This document shows, piece after piece, positions 41,927-52,900 of a DNA stretch of 64,000 nt (the stretch's first letter is position 1; each line of letters opens with the position of its first letter). Below the pieces are notes generated by a model, which searched no databases, was not told the DNA's origin, and saw only the letters and a list, made by a program, of their open reading frames with translations. The translations under genes and the position numbers were made by a program. Source of the stretch: Tersicoccus mangrovi (GTDB lineage Bacteria; Actinomycetota; Actinomycetes; Actinomycetales; Micrococcaceae); the NCBI RefSeq assembly GCF_036881825.1, contig NZ_JBAJMW010000002.1, positions 1 to 64,000 of the forward strand, in the 5' to 3' direction.

Positions 41927-42787
41927 ATGCAGCAGCGCACCATCGGTTCCCGCTCCGTCTCCGCGATCGGCCTGGGCGGTATGCCCATGTCCATCGAGGG
42001 CCGCCCGGAGCAGGAGCGCTCCGTGAAGACCATCCACGCCGCGCTCGACGCCGGCGTCACCCTGATCGACACCGCGGACGCGTACCACCGCGACGCGAAC
42101 GAGGTCGGCCACAACGAGCAGCTGATCGCCGATGCGCTGCGCAGCTACAGCGGCAGCACCGACGACGTCCTGGTCGCCACCAAGGGCGGGCACCTGCGTC
42201 CCGGCGACGGTTCGTGGACTCAGAACGGCCGGCCCGAGTACCTGAAGGAGGCCGCGAAGGCCTCGGCCAAGCGGCTCGGCGTCGACGCCATCGGGCTGTA
42301 CCAGTTCCACCGCCCGGACCCGGACGTCACCTACGCCGAGTCCGTCGGTGCGATCCGCGACCTGCTGGACGAGGGCGTCATCCAGATGGCCGGCATCTCC
42401 AACGCCACCGTCGCCCAGATCGACGAGGCCAACGAGGTGCTCGGCGGCCGGCTCGTATCCGTACAGAACCAGTTCTCCCCCGCATTCCGCACCAGTCTCG
42501 AGGAGCTGCAGCACTGCGCCTCGATCGGTGTCGCGTTCCTGCCGTGGTCGCCGCTCGGCGGTATCGGCAAGGCCGGCGACCTCGGCAGCAAGCACGACGC
42601 GTTCGGCCAGGTGGGCGAGGCGCACGGCGTCAGCCCGCAGCAGGTGGCCCTGGCGTGGGAGCTCGCGCTCGCGCCGATCGTCGTCCCGATCCCGGGTGCC
42701 TCGCGGCCCGAGAGCATCACCGACTCCGTCAAGGCGGCCGACCTGCAGCTCACGGCGGAGGAACTGGACGCGCTGAACAACGCGTGA
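41927..42787 (+). CDS. aldo/keto reductase
   Basis: A 286-residue NADPH-dependent (beta/alpha)8 reductase. DTADAYHRDANEVGHNE holds the catalytic Asp and Tyr, ATKGGHLRP the Lys and YQFHRPDPD the His; PIPGASRPESITDSV is the C-terminal NADPH motif. ATG at 41927 has GGAGG five to six bases upstream. The second reductase follows after 36 bases, so both form an operon under LysR. Confidence 0.86.
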   Translation: MQQRTIGSRSVSAIGLGGMPMSIEGRPEQERSVKTIHAALDAGVTLIDTADAYHRDANEVGHNEQLIADALRSYSGSTDDVLVATKGGHLRPGDGSWTQNGRPEYLKEAAKASAKRLGVDAIGLYQFHRPDPDVTYAESVGAIRDLLDEGVIQMAGISNATVAQIDEANEVLGGRLVSVQNQFSPAFRTSLEELQHCASIGVAFLPWSPLGGIGKAGDLGSKHDAFGQVGEAHGVSPQQVALAWELALAPIVVPIPGASRPESITDSVKAADLQLTAEELDALNNA

Positions 42788-42823
42788 CCCGTCCCCTCCC
42801 TTCATCCCTGACAGGAGTCAATC

Positions 42824-43759
42824 ATGAAGAGTGTTCCCCTGGGCCCCGGTGGCCTGACCGCGCCGAACGTGGTGCTCGGCCTGATGCGCATCTCGGAGAA
42901 GAGCGACGACGAGATCCGCACGCTGGTCAAGACCGCGCGTGACGCCGGCATCGACTTCTTCGACCACGCCGACGTCTACGGCTCACAGGTGCACGACTGC
43001 GAGGAGCGGTTCGCGAAGGCGATGCAGTTGACGCCGTCGCAGCGCTCGGACATCACCCTGCAAACCAAGGTGGGCATCGTGCGGGAGGGGCCGTACTTCG
43101 ACTTCTCGCACGACCACATCATCGAGGGCGTCGAGGGTTCGCTGAAGGCGCTGAACACCGACTACATCGACATCCTGCTGCTGCACCGGCCGGACGCGCT
43201 GGTGGAGCCGGAGGAGGTCGCGCAGGCGTTCGACGAGCTGGAGGCCGCGGGCAAGGTGCGCTCGTTCGGCGTCTCCAATCACACGCCGCGGCAGATCGAC
43301 CTGCTCAAGACGGCGGTGAAGCAGGAACTGGTTGCCAACCAGCTACAGCTGTCCATCACGCACGCGCCGATCATCGCCCAGGGCGTGGCGGCGAACATGG
43401 TGGGTGAGGACCAGTCGCTGACCCTGGACGCGGGCGGCATCCTCGACTACTGCCGGATCAACAAGATCACCGTGCAGGCGTGGTCGCCGTTCCAGGCCGG
43501 ATTCTTCAACGGGCCGTTCCTCGGCAACAGCGAATACCCCGAGCTGAATACGGTGATCGACAAGCTGGCCGCCAAGTACGACGTGCCGGCGATTGGTATC
43601 GCGACGGCATGGATCACGCGCCACCCGGCGCAGATGCAGGTGGTCCTGGGCACGACGACGCCGGAGCGGGTGACGGGCGCCGCGCAGGGGTCCGACGTGC
43701 CGCTCACCCGGGCGGAGTGGTACGAGCTGTTCCGCGCGGCGGGGTACCGGGTCCCGTAG
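42824..43759 (+). CDS. aldo/keto reductase, YdhF-like
   Basis: A 311-residue reductase of the YdhF/AKR-like group. DFFDHADVYGSQVHDCEE holds Asp and Tyr, LQTKVGIV the Lys, and LLHRPDALVEPEEVAQAF the His; WSPFQAGFFNGPFL and VLGTTTPERV complete the barrel and cofactor end. CAGGAG lies upstream. The 3' half and its terminator are duplicated downstream (44178-44715). Confidence 0.88.
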   Translation: MKSVPLGPGGLTAPNVVLGLMRISEKSDDEIRTLVKTARDAGIDFFDHADVYGSQVHDCEERFAKAMQLTPSQRSDITLQTKVGIVREGPYFDFSHDHIIEGVEGSLKALNTDYIDILLLHRPDALVEPEEVAQAFDELEAAGKVRSFGVSNHTPRQIDLLKTAVKQELVANQLQLSITHAPIIAQGVAANMVGEDQSLTLDAGGILDYCRINKITVQAWSPFQAGFFNGPFLGNSEYPELNTVIDKLAAKYDVPAIGIATAWITRHPAQMQVVLGTTTPERVTGAAQGSDVPLTRAEWYELFRAAGYRVP

Positions 43760-43826
43760 GGTTCCTGCTTCAACGGCGAGAGTCCGGATCCACGATGCGT
43801 GGGTCCGGGCTCTCGGCATGTCGGTT
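43284..43826. repeat. upstream member of a 0.54-kb direct repeat (AKR 3' end)
   Basis: This segment, from CGCCGCGGC inside the second reductase gene through its stop, hairpin and a following CATGTCGGTT, is repeated in the same orientation at 44178-44715. The two copies differ at many positions, about 18 of 157 residues when translated, so the duplication is old or the second copy comes from another strain. Confidence 0.85.
43777..43815 (+). terminator. hairpin after the second reductase
   Basis: A long stem with G-T pairs (CGAGAGTCCGGATCCA with TGGGTCCGGGCTCTCG) around a 7-base loop, 17 bases after the stop. Its counterpart ends the downstream gene fragment. Confidence 0.7.
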
Positions 43827-43828
43827 GC

Positions 43829-43834
43829 TAGGTT
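43829..43834 (+). promoter_or_regulatory. -10 element TAGGTT, leaderless promoter
   Basis: TAGGTT is followed by six bases and ATG 43841. No ribosome binding site lies between. Confidence 0.45.
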
Positions 43835-43840
43835 CTCGAC

Positions 43841-44137
43841 ATGAGCGATCCTCGCGAGATCACGTTGAGTGTGGATTATGGCCAGAAGTGGCCGCTGTCC
43901 GACATCATGTGGTTCGACGAGCACCAGCCCGACTGGTCGACGCTGATCGACCAGTCCCTCGCCGACCGGCTGACCGCGTGGGCTCGATTCTTCAACGAGC
44001 ACGCGAATGAAGAGACCGGAAGCCTCGGGAGCGAAGAGAATCGACGGTGGTTCGACCTCGAAGGTGTGGCCCTGCTGAACGACTTGTCCACCGCGCTCGA
44101 GGGGATCTACCGCGTCCGGCTCAACCTCTGGTTCTGA
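43841..44137 (+). CDS. small acidic protein, unknown
   Basis: A 98-residue protein rich in Trp, Asp, Glu and Leu (WPLSDIMWFDEHQPDW; LNDLSTALEGIYRVRLNLWF at the end). I do not recognise a family. The transcript is probably leaderless. It lies between the two copies of the reductase 3' repeat. Codon use looks like that of the chromosome. It could be an immunity-like or regulatory protein, but nothing shows it. Confidence 0.6.
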   Translation: MSDPREITLSVDYGQKWPLSDIMWFDEHQPDWSTLIDQSLADRLTAWARFFNEHANEETGSLGSEENRRWFDLEGVALLNDLSTALEGIYRVRLNLWF

Positions 44138-44177
44138 CAAGTCCGCTGAAATCGGGTGCACCCAATCTCAGCGCCAT

Positions 44178-44653
44178 CGCCGCGGCGGATCGACTTGCTC
44201 AAGACGGCGGTCAAGCAGCCGCTGGTGGCGAACCAGCTGCAGCTGTCGATCACGCACGCGCCGATCATCGCCCAGGGCGTGACGGCGAACATAGTGGGCG
44301 AGGACCAGGCGCTGACGCTCGATGCCGGCGGCATCCTCGACTACTGCCGGATCAACAAGATCACTGTGCAGGCGTGGTCGCCGTTCCAGGCCGGGTTCTT
44401 CAACTGCCCGCTCCTCGGCAACGACGAGGACCCGGAGCTGAACGCCGTGATCGACCGGCTTGCCGAGAAGTACGACGTGCCGGCGATCGCGATCGCGACG
44501 GCGTGGATCACGCGCCATCCGGCGCAGATGCAGGTGATTCTGGGGACGACGACGCCGGAGCGGGTGTCGTGCGCCGCGCAGGGCTCGGCCGTGCCGCTGA
44601 CGAAGGCAGAGTGGTACGAGCTGTTCCGCGCGGCGGGGTACCGGGTTCCGTAG
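44178..44653 (+). pseudogene. 3' fragment of a YdhF-like aldo/keto reductase
   Basis: The frame encodes the last ~157 residues of the upstream reductase (from PRRIDLLKTAVKQ to FRAAGYRVP). The whole N-terminal half with the catalytic Asp, Tyr, Lys and His is absent, and there is no ribosome binding site, so the ATG at 44156 is unlikely to make an active enzyme. The copy carries its own terminator. Its repeat ends at about 44715, six bases before the stop of the UvrD-like gene of the defence island. Confidence 0.8.
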
Positions 44654-44672
44654 GTCCCGGCGTCAACGGCGA

Positions 44673-44701
44673 GAGCCCGGATCCACCATGGGTCCGGGCT
44701 C
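44673..44701. terminator. hairpin between the reductase fragment and the defence operon
   Basis: A 13-bp stem with one G-T pair (GAGCCCGGATCCA with TGGGTCCGGGCTC) and a 3-base loop. It lies 20 bases past the stop of the convergent UvrD-like gene and so can end transcription from both sides. Confidence 0.7.
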
Positions 44702-44720
44702 CTGTCATGTGGGTTTACGA

Positions 44721-46934
44721 TCAGCCTTTCAACTGCAAGAGCTCCGATGGCTTACCGCTCCACGACACCACAAGCTCATCGCGAGCTCGGGTGGCCGCAA
44801 CATAGAGCAGAGACCTTTCCTGCAGGAGCGCATCCGCCTTTTCAGACTCGCCCAGGTTCCTAAGCGCCCATTGCATGGGCATATTGTCTTCGCCCACTCC
44901 GAAGAGAATGACTTTGGCGAACTCCATGCCCTTAGCGCGGTGCATCGTCATCACGACGGGGTCGCCAGGGTGAATTTCCTTGTCACTGACAACCTTCTGG
45001 GCCGTGATGCCGCGGTCGAGTAGCCCGCTGACCAGGAGGTCAACTTGCTTCCCGGCCCGGGCAAGGATCCCGATGTTCTCCGGCGCCAGCCCGTCCTCGC
45101 CGGTCCAGGCTCTGATCCACTCGGCGGTGCTGTCGAGCTCCGCCGAAAGCGAAGGCTCGGCCTCGAGCCTCGGCTTCGGGCCACTGCGCGCCGACGAGTA
45201 ATCCGAGGACTTCTCCTCCTCATCTTCCAGATCGGTGAAGGGAACACCGGAGAGCAGGCCCACCGCGAAGGCGAGGTTCTGCGCCGTCGTCCGGTAGTTC
45301 AGCGTGAGCCGGCGCGAACGCCCAACGATCTGGATGCCGAACCGGCTGAGCGGGACTTTCTGCCCATAGATCCGCTGGTGCGAATCCTCGGCGATGAAGA
45401 GGTCGTTTGCGCCGGGTGCCACGAGGGCTCGGAGCAGAAGCCAGTGCCCTGCATGGAAATCCTGTGCCTCGTCCACGATTACATGATCGAACGGACGAAC
45501 GGCCGAAACGTCGAGCGCCGCTGCGGCCAGCGCGGCGAGTTCTGGGTAACTCACAGCTCCCTTGGAGCGGCAGATCCTCCGATACGCCTCGATGACCTTC
45601 CAGACCTCGACGCGCTTCATTCGATTAAGGGGGGTCCCCCGCCCAGCGCGCGATACGGTCAGGTATCCGTCGCGGTCCGTCACGGCGTTGGCTAGGACGA
45701 TCGACAGGTACTCCTGCCCTAGAAATGAACCGTTGGCCAGCGAGGGCTCGAGCTTGTGGTCCACTTGGGCGAGTGCCTCGTCCCATTCAGCGCCGCCGGA
45801 ACGGTTCTTCGTCTCGGCCTCGGACACTCCGAGGACGCGTTCGAGCGCCGCCTTCTGCTCAACATCGCCGGCCTTGGACCACACCTGTGCTGCAACGGAG
45901 TCGATACCTGCGACAGTCACCGAGGCGTCGTCGACCTTATCGCTCTGCTTCAGCCCTGGATCGAGGCGGCCGAGGTTCTGCGCAAGGTTCTCGGCGAGGG
46001 TCTTGGTGAACGTCGTCAGGAGGATCCGCGAATCGGGATACTCGTCTGCGAGATGCCGAGCCCGGTGAATCGCCACGACCGTCTTGCCCGTGCCCGCGCC
46101 ACCGGACAAACGGAACGCGCCGCTCCGGTCTTTCACTGCATACTGCTCCTGCGCCGGGTGCAGGAACACGAGCCAGTCCTGGAAGCTCTCGTTGTCAATG
46201 ACGTACTGGAGCTCCTCGGAGCCCGCGGCATAGGTGAACTCGAGCTTCGCTGCAGGATGGCTCAGGCCCTCGAGGAGTTTCTCATCCTCAGACTTGTGTG
46301 GATCGTCCACGTACGTGCCGATCCCCAGATTTTCCTTGACTGCCACGAGGGGCTTCCCCGCCTCGAGGTCAATGAGCGCGAGCCCTTGCCACTCTGGAAC
46401 GGTCTCGTCCGTCACCACGGCTTCGAACGACTCTACCGACGCGGCGCCGATCGCGGCCGAACCGGTGCTTTCGGGGATACCGAGCTCTTCGAGCAAGTAC
46501 TCCGCGGTGTACCCGGCCTGCGCGAGGCCGCTTGTCCACACCGGGCTCGGGACCTCTTTCGGCTCCTGGAGCACGACGGCAGGCTGGTTGCCTCCGCGCG
46601 GCTCCGGCGCCGTCCGTACGAGCTCAGAAATGCCGGTCACGGGATTCAGTGTGAAGGTGGAGGTCTGGGCAACTTTGATGGCATCGTCGTGATTCCACGT
46701 GCCCATGTACAAGTAGTGCGGCTCCCCGCCAACAACGACCTTGAACAGCACCGCCCGGAACTGCAGGTCGACCCGGCCGGTGCGTACCCGCGAGTCTTCC
46801 GAGTTCTTGATGGGCTCGATATGCAGTCCCGGCGTGGTGTCGTCATTCTGCAGTTTTTGCAGGAACGCAAAGATCTTTCCGTTGATCGACCCATCCGCCG
46901 CCGGGGCGCCTTTTGCAAGGGTCACCGATGCCAT
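44721..46934 (-). CDS. UvrD-like superfamily 1 helicase with ParE/RelE-like N-terminus
   Basis: A 737-residue ATPase, last gene of the island operon. Residues 1-95 (FLQKLQNDDTTPGLHIEPIK; RVDLQFRAVLFKV; YLYMGTWNHDDAI) resemble a ParE/RelE toxin fold, without clear catalytic residues. Walker A is GGAGTGKTVVAI near 275, Walker B DEAQDF near 485, and YVAATRARDELVVSWS near 710 is motif VI, all UvrD-type. No exonuclease motif is visible. ATG at 46934 overlaps the stop of the helicase gene upstream as TGATG, with AAGGAG eight bases upstream. Probably a DNA-translocating effector or repair factor of the system. Confidence 0.82.
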   Translation of the reverse strand: MASVTLAKGAPAADGSINGKIFAFLQKLQNDDTTPGLHIEPIKNSEDSRVRTGRVDLQFRAVLFKVVVGGEPHYLYMGTWNHDDAIKVAQTSTFTLNPVTGISELVRTAPEPRGGNQPAVVLQEPKEVPSPVWTSGLAQAGYTAEYLLEELGIPESTGSAAIGAASVESFEAVVTDETVPEWQGLALIDLEAGKPLVAVKENLGIGTYVDDPHKSEDEKLLEGLSHPAAKLEFTYAAGSEELQYVIDNESFQDWLVFLHPAQEQYAVKDRSGAFRLSGGAGTGKTVVAIHRARHLADEYPDSRILLTTFTKTLAENLAQNLGRLDPGLKQSDKVDDASVTVAGIDSVAAQVWSKAGDVEQKAALERVLGVSEAETKNRSGGAEWDEALAQVDHKLEPSLANGSFLGQEYLSIVLANAVTDRDGYLTVSRAGRGTPLNRMKRVEVWKVIEAYRRICRSKGAVSYPELAALAAAALDVSAVRPFDHVIVDEAQDFHAGHWLLLRALVAPGANDLFIAEDSHQRIYGQKVPLSRFGIQIVGRSRRLTLNYRTTAQNLAFAVGLLSGVPFTDLEDEEEKSSDYSSARSGPKPRLEAEPSLSAELDSTAEWIRAWTGEDGLAPENIGILARAGKQVDLLVSGLLDRGITAQKVVSDKEIHPGDPVVMTMHRAKGMEFAKVILFGVGEDNMPMQWALRNLGESEKADALLQERSLLYVAATRARDELVVSWSGKPSELLQLKG

Positions 46935-49900
46935 CAGTTGCTCTCCTTCGTCCCGACCGCGTGTCCGATTCCTTCAATATCAAATCCCACTGACACCCAG
47001 CCGGCTGGCAGTTCCGGGTTCTCCTTGGCCAGCACCACCGCGACTCGCTGCGCGGGCCACGCGATGTCGATCGGCGTCCCGTCCGGCAGCTCATAACCGA
47101 GCTCGGGCACAGGGAGTCCGTCCATCTCTGACAGTGCCAGCAAGACGTCCTTCTCAGCGGATGTCGCGAGCTCCAGCAGCTCCTGCCACTCGGGCGAGAG
47201 GTGCTTGCCGAAGGCGCCCGGCTCCACGACGGCGGGAGTCTCAGGCTGAGCCAGGGTCACCGCGCCGATCACTGGCGCGACACGCTTGAATGCGAGCAAG
47301 TTGCTGAGCCGTAACCATTCGCGCCATACCTCGTGATAGCCCGCCTGCGCGACGGCTTCCTCCCGAGAATCGAGGAGGAGCACGACGGCGGTGCTCGCCA
47401 TCGCGCTCGAGGTCGCGCCAGAAATGAAGCGCAGCGGACCATCCGAGTAGGCCCAGCAAGGATTCGGTCCAGCAACGGGTGCCGCGGCCCGATCGTCGAG
47501 GCTAGCGCGGGCGTACTCTGCGAGCTCGAGCACAGCTCCCTTGAAGCGGTGAGCGTTGCCCGTCGCGAACAGCGGCACGGCGTCGGAGAGATCCGCCCAA
47601 CCATCGACGTCGGGATCCTGGATCCACTGCCACAGCTGGGAGACCGCGTCCTGGTGGAGTGCCGCGAGCAGCGTGGGCTTCAACGGTGTCTTCCCGCCTT
47701 GGACGAGAGCGGCAGCCTTCTGGTTGAACCACGGCGAGGCACGAACAGCGCCCGTCTCCGCGAAGGCGTCGATGTCCTCCCATGTGACGGCCCATGGGAT
47801 GACGCCGATGTCCCGCAGTGCCGCGCGTTTCGCGGCGTCGTCGCCCATGCGGTTGTGCTCAGGCGACGCGTGGAACTGGTACCCGTCGGTATAGATCGCG
47901 ATGCGCGGGGTGTTCGGATCGGCGGTGGAGAGCACGAAATCCGGCCGGGTGCCCTGGATGTCGGTCTGGGGCTCGAGCCACCAGATGTGTTTCGCCCCGG
48001 GGAGCCGGAACTCGATCTTGTCGGCGCGGATGCCCGGAGTCACCTTGATGTGTGCACCGTACTTCGACAACCGGTCCACGAGCGCCTTGCGGAACTTGAC
48101 CTCGAGATGCGACTCGACGTCCACCGCGACGGGCGGTACGTCGGTAACCTCCCAGTCACTGAAGGAGGGCTCGCCGTCGTCCACTGCGCCGTCCTTGCCG
48201 GCAAGGATGTTCCGCAGGACTCGCTCCGCTGTCACGCGCGCGACGTGCTCGACCTGCCACGGCGGGGCGAACGGCAGCAGACAGCGGTGGCAGGCGAGTC
48301 GTTCCTCGTGACGGCATTCGCAGTTCCGCACCACGTCCCACGCGGCGTGCAGCAGCTTCCAAACCTTCTCCGGCTCGGCGAATTCGGCGAGGTAGCCCGT
48401 ACCGCCGGGGACCTTGTCGTGCAGGAGTAGGGAAACGGCGGTACCGCCATCGGCTGGCTCGTTGATGGGCACAGCGGCGATGTGATCCGGCGAGCCGCCG
48501 ATCACTTCCCGCAGCCCGAGCAGCAGTGCGGCCGTGAGGCTTGGAAGGGCGAAATCGTCGCCCAGCACCCGCCCGGCAGGTAGTCGGATGGCGACGCCCT
48601 GGGTATTGAGTACCCGAGCCAACGCCAGCTCGGCGATGTGCTCGTCGGAGGACTTTCGGTTCTTGCACCAAAAACGGTGTTCCTCGGGGGTGTTGGACTT
48701 GGCGCCCAAGTCAAGCTTGCCGCAGTATGAGCACACTCTGAACAGCGGGGCCTTCGCCTCGTTGCCCGCGATCAGCCGCGGCGCGGCGTTCACCGAGGCA
48801 CGCCCGAGGTTGAGCCAGCGCAGCTGCACGCGGTTCGCGTACTTGGCGCCGAACTCGAAGCCCTTGAGGAACCACTCGTCCGTGACGTGCTCGGGATCGA
48901 TGTCCGCGGCCAGGACGGTGTTGAACCGTTCCTTGACGCGCTGGTCGTTGCGGTCGCCGATCGCCGCCTCGTCGCGGCGCACCTCGGCTGAGACCTTCTT
49001 CATGATGACGACGTCGAATTGCTGGCTCACGTCCGCGATCCCGGCGAGCTTGCACCGGCCGCAGGCCTTGACGAGGCCGCCCTCGTTCCCGGCGTCGGTG
49101 TTGACCCAGCCGCACTCCGGGCAGACCTGCCAGCGCTGGACGTGGCTCTGCTGGGGGCCGAGGTCCACGGCGTCGATCTTCACCTCGAGGCCGCGCGAGT
49201 AGAACGTGGCGCCCGGCGCGAGCTCGTTGATGGCGATCGCGGCGCCACGCTGGAGCGAGATGGTCTCGGTGTGGTACTCGAGGGACTCGGCGTCCTGCGT
49301 CGTCACTCCGATGTCGAAGTTCACCGAATCGTCGAGCAGGGTGTAGTTCGGCAGGATGCCGTACTTCTCCAGCACCGAGATCCAGTACTCGCCCCGGAGG
49401 TCGAAGAGCTGCCCGCGCAGCATCCTCTGGGTCGCCTCGGCGGACTTGGGCGCGCGCTTCGCTTCGTCGTCGGCGCCGTTGTGCTCGGCCATCGCCCGCA
49501 GCTCGGGGAGGGTCTTCTCGATCTCGTCGATCCGGGCCTGGAGCTCGGCGCAATCGGCCGCCCAGAGCCGTGCTGCCCGCACGGCGTGCTCGGCGAGCTC
49601 ACTCGAACCGTCCTCGCGCGGGGTGGCCCACTCCCGAAGCCGGTCCCGGCTGGCCGGCGACAGCGAGGTCCCGAACTGCCCGAGGAACTCGCCCAGGTAC
49701 TCGTCGGCGTGCTCGTGCGCGGCGGCGATGAGGCCGCCGAGGAACGAGCCCGGTTTGTCGTGCCCGAGCGCGGCGGAGGCCTTGCGCGGGTGCGGCCGCC
49801 CGACGTCGCGCGCAAAGCGGTCCACGAGATGGGCGAGGTACTGGCGCTGGAGGATCTCCTCGGCGTCGAGAAACGTAGCTGGCGGGCGTACCTCGCCGTT

Positions 49901-52900
49901 GATCACGGAGAGCGGGTCGTGGAGCTTGGGCAGGTGCTCGCCCCGGCCGCGGGCGTAGGCGAGGACGAGCGAGTTGCCCGTCAGGCGTCCTGCCCGGCCC
50001 ACCCGCTGGAGGTAGGAGGACACAGACGTGGGCAGCGACGCGAGCATGACACAGGAGAGGTCGCCGATGTCGATGCCCATCTCGAGCGTCGGCGTCGCGA
50101 CGAGCACGTTGGGCGCGTCCGGAAGCTGTGCCGAGGACTTGAACTGGTCCTCGATCTTCAGCCGCACCTCGTCCGGCAGGAGCGATGTGTGCTCGCTGGC
50201 GACCACGCGCTTGGGCTCGCGGGTCGCGTAGAGCTTGCGGTAGAAGTTGTCCTCCTCCGCCTGGCGCACGAGCCGCCCGGGGCAGCGAACGTAGGTGCAG
50301 GGAGCGCCGTCGAACTCATCGACCGCGCGCCGTGTGCCTGGAGTCACGGCCCGGCACACGCTGCACGCGAGGAAGTGCCTGCCAGCACCGACGTCCTCTC
50401 CCTGCGGTGCCTGCAGCAGAATCCGGTCCGTGGGCAGGGCGAAGACGGTGGCGCCGTCCTTGGCGGTGACCGACTCGAGGACGCCCTGCTCTTCGAGCTG
50501 GCCGAAGAGCGCCTTGGCCACGTACGTGGCGTCGGCTGCGGGGAGCTTGAGGCAGCGGGCGGTCCAGCGGGTGTACCAGCTCTGGGTGCTCGCGATGGGG
50601 TCCATCTCGCCCGGGTCTCCCCCGCCGAGGCGCGGGAAGGCGGGAGCCGAGCGGCCGCGCGGGAACGCCGGCATGCCCTCGCTGCGGCGCCGACCGCCCC
50701 AGATCTGCCAGCGCTGGTTCCTCGCGCCGGCGGCGGCCATGTAGCTCTCAAGCCACTTGTGGCGGATCCCGCCCTGAGTCCGGACGCGTTCGACGACGCC
50801 ACGCACCCAGGCGAGCAACGCGCCGTCGTCCGTCACATCGCCCTCCAAGCCGAGCGTGCCCGGCATCGCCTCGAGGGCTGTGCGGGCGGCGGCGAGCATC
50901 GCGGCGGGCGACCCCGCGTCGGTCTCGGCCACGATGGCGCCGGTGAGCTCGAGGGTGCGGCCGAGGCGGGACTGGAGGCCGAACTCGATCGAGGCGTCGA
51001 AGAGGACGCGCTTCTGCGCGTTGCGGGTGGCGCGCAGGCGCTCTCGGGCCGCGGAGGCGGGGTCCCAGTAGGCCTTGAACTGGGGGCGGTCGGCGTAGTC
51101 GGGGGCGATGAGCTGGTATTTGCGGACAGGGGTGGTGGCGTCGACGAGGGCGGCGTCGACCGTCTCCTGAAGCGCGGCCGCTCCCCCACCGGGCGCGGCG
51201 ATCTCGAGTGCGTTCCGGAACGCCGAGCGCAGTGTGAGGATGTGCGAACGTGCCTGGACGAAGCCGGCGCGGTGGGCGGCGTCCTGGACGCTGTCGGTGA
51301 AGACGAGGGCCTTCTTCTCGCCCGAGTCGAGGCCGTCGGCGCCGAAGAGGTTAGAGATGCTCACCGAGAGCATGGTGGCGATGGCGCTGCCGAGGAAGCG
51401 GATGCCGTCCTTGGTCTGGCAGGCCGGGCAGCACTCCTCCTTGGACTGGTCGTCGGCGTCCTGGCCCAAGAGCATGAGCACGGGCACGATCCGGCCCTCG
51501 TGGGCCTCAGCGCTGTCCTCGGCGGGCGGCTCGGCGAGGACGGTGCGGTTGACGGTGTCGAGCCAGCGGAGCCCATCCGCCACGCTGCGGGTCTCGGCGC
51601 GGTGGGCGTCCTCGTTGGGGGCATGGATGAGCGCGCGGAAGCGCGGGTTGCCGGTGGCGGCCTCGCGGCGGATCTTCGAGTCGTCGTTCTCGAGGTCGGC
51701 GCCGGTGGGGCCGAGGACGGCGCCCCACCCGGAACGGCCGCAGTGGCGGCAGTAGATGGCCGGGAGATGGAGGGTCTGGTCCGTGTGCGGACCGTCGTCA
51801 TTCCACCGGTAGCGGTGCTCGGCGTCCACGGACTTGTCGATGCGGGAGAGCTCGCGGACCCAAAGGTGTGTATCGACGGAGACGGCCTCACGGCCGTGCT
51901 GGGCGCGGACGTGGCTCAGGAGGGCGAGGAAGTGCGCCATGAACTCGGTGTGCCGATCGGCGAGCGAGGCTCGCCGGCGTGGGCCGCCGGTCGCGTTGAA
52001 CTCGCCGAGGACCCGCTCGGCGAGGACCTCGAGGGCGACGGCGTCGCTCGTCTCGCGCAGCACGGCGCGGGTGAGGGGGTGGGTGCGAACGGCTTCGAGG
52101 AGGTTCTCGGGCTGGCCGCCGAAAAGGAGTCTGCTGACGTGCTCGACGATGACGGCGTTCGGGTCTTCGACGCCGGCGAAGAGGGCGGCCTCGATGAGCT
52201 TGGTGGTCTCCTCAAGACCAGCGGCGACGCGCGCGAGTTCCTCTGGAGTGCCTGGTTGCTCGGCGCCGGCCCAGCTGTCGATGCTCAGGCGGGATTCGGT
52301 GACGACCGCATCGTCGGAGAAGGTCTCGCCGAAGACGGTCTCGGCGAATCGGAGCATGGGTTCGGACTCGCCCTTGGCTCCGAGGGTGGCCGAGGTGGCG
52401 ACGGGAGTGATGCGGCCGAGCGGACGGGTCCGGTCCTCTTCGGTCGGTCCGAACGGGACGGTGCCGAGATCGACGGGCCAGTGGCTCTTGAGGGTGAGGC
52501 CGAGCCGGCGGAGGAGCATGGTGACGTCGGTGCCCTGGGCACCGTCGTAGGTGTGGAACTCGTCGAGGACCAAGTACTGGAGCGAGGTCGCGGACTGCTC
52601 CCAGATGGGAGCGTCATCGTCGCGAAGGAGGAGCATGTCCAGCATCTTGTAGTTGGTCAGGAGAATGTCCGGGGCTTCGCTGCGGAAGATCTCGCGCGAG
52701 TTGATCAGGCCTGCGGCGGATACGGTGGTGCGCTTCTGGACGCCGCGCTGGCCGGTGTAGATGCCTGCACTGATGCCGCCCAATTCGGGGTTCCCGGTGA
52801 GCGCTCGGGCGAGGCGCTGTGCCTGATCGTTGGCGAGGGCGTTCATCGGATAGAGGATGAGCGCCTTCATCCCCGTGATCCCGGCGGCCCTGGCCCTGAG

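Noticed and set aside
44156..44653. The 165-codon reductase frame as a functional gene
   Set aside because: It lacks the catalytic half and a ribosome binding site.
44700..44709. TCCTGTCAT shared with the tRNA-Pro 3' end, as a possible att site
   Set aside because: Only nine bases and in inverted orientation relative to the tRNA; integration would leave a direct repeat.
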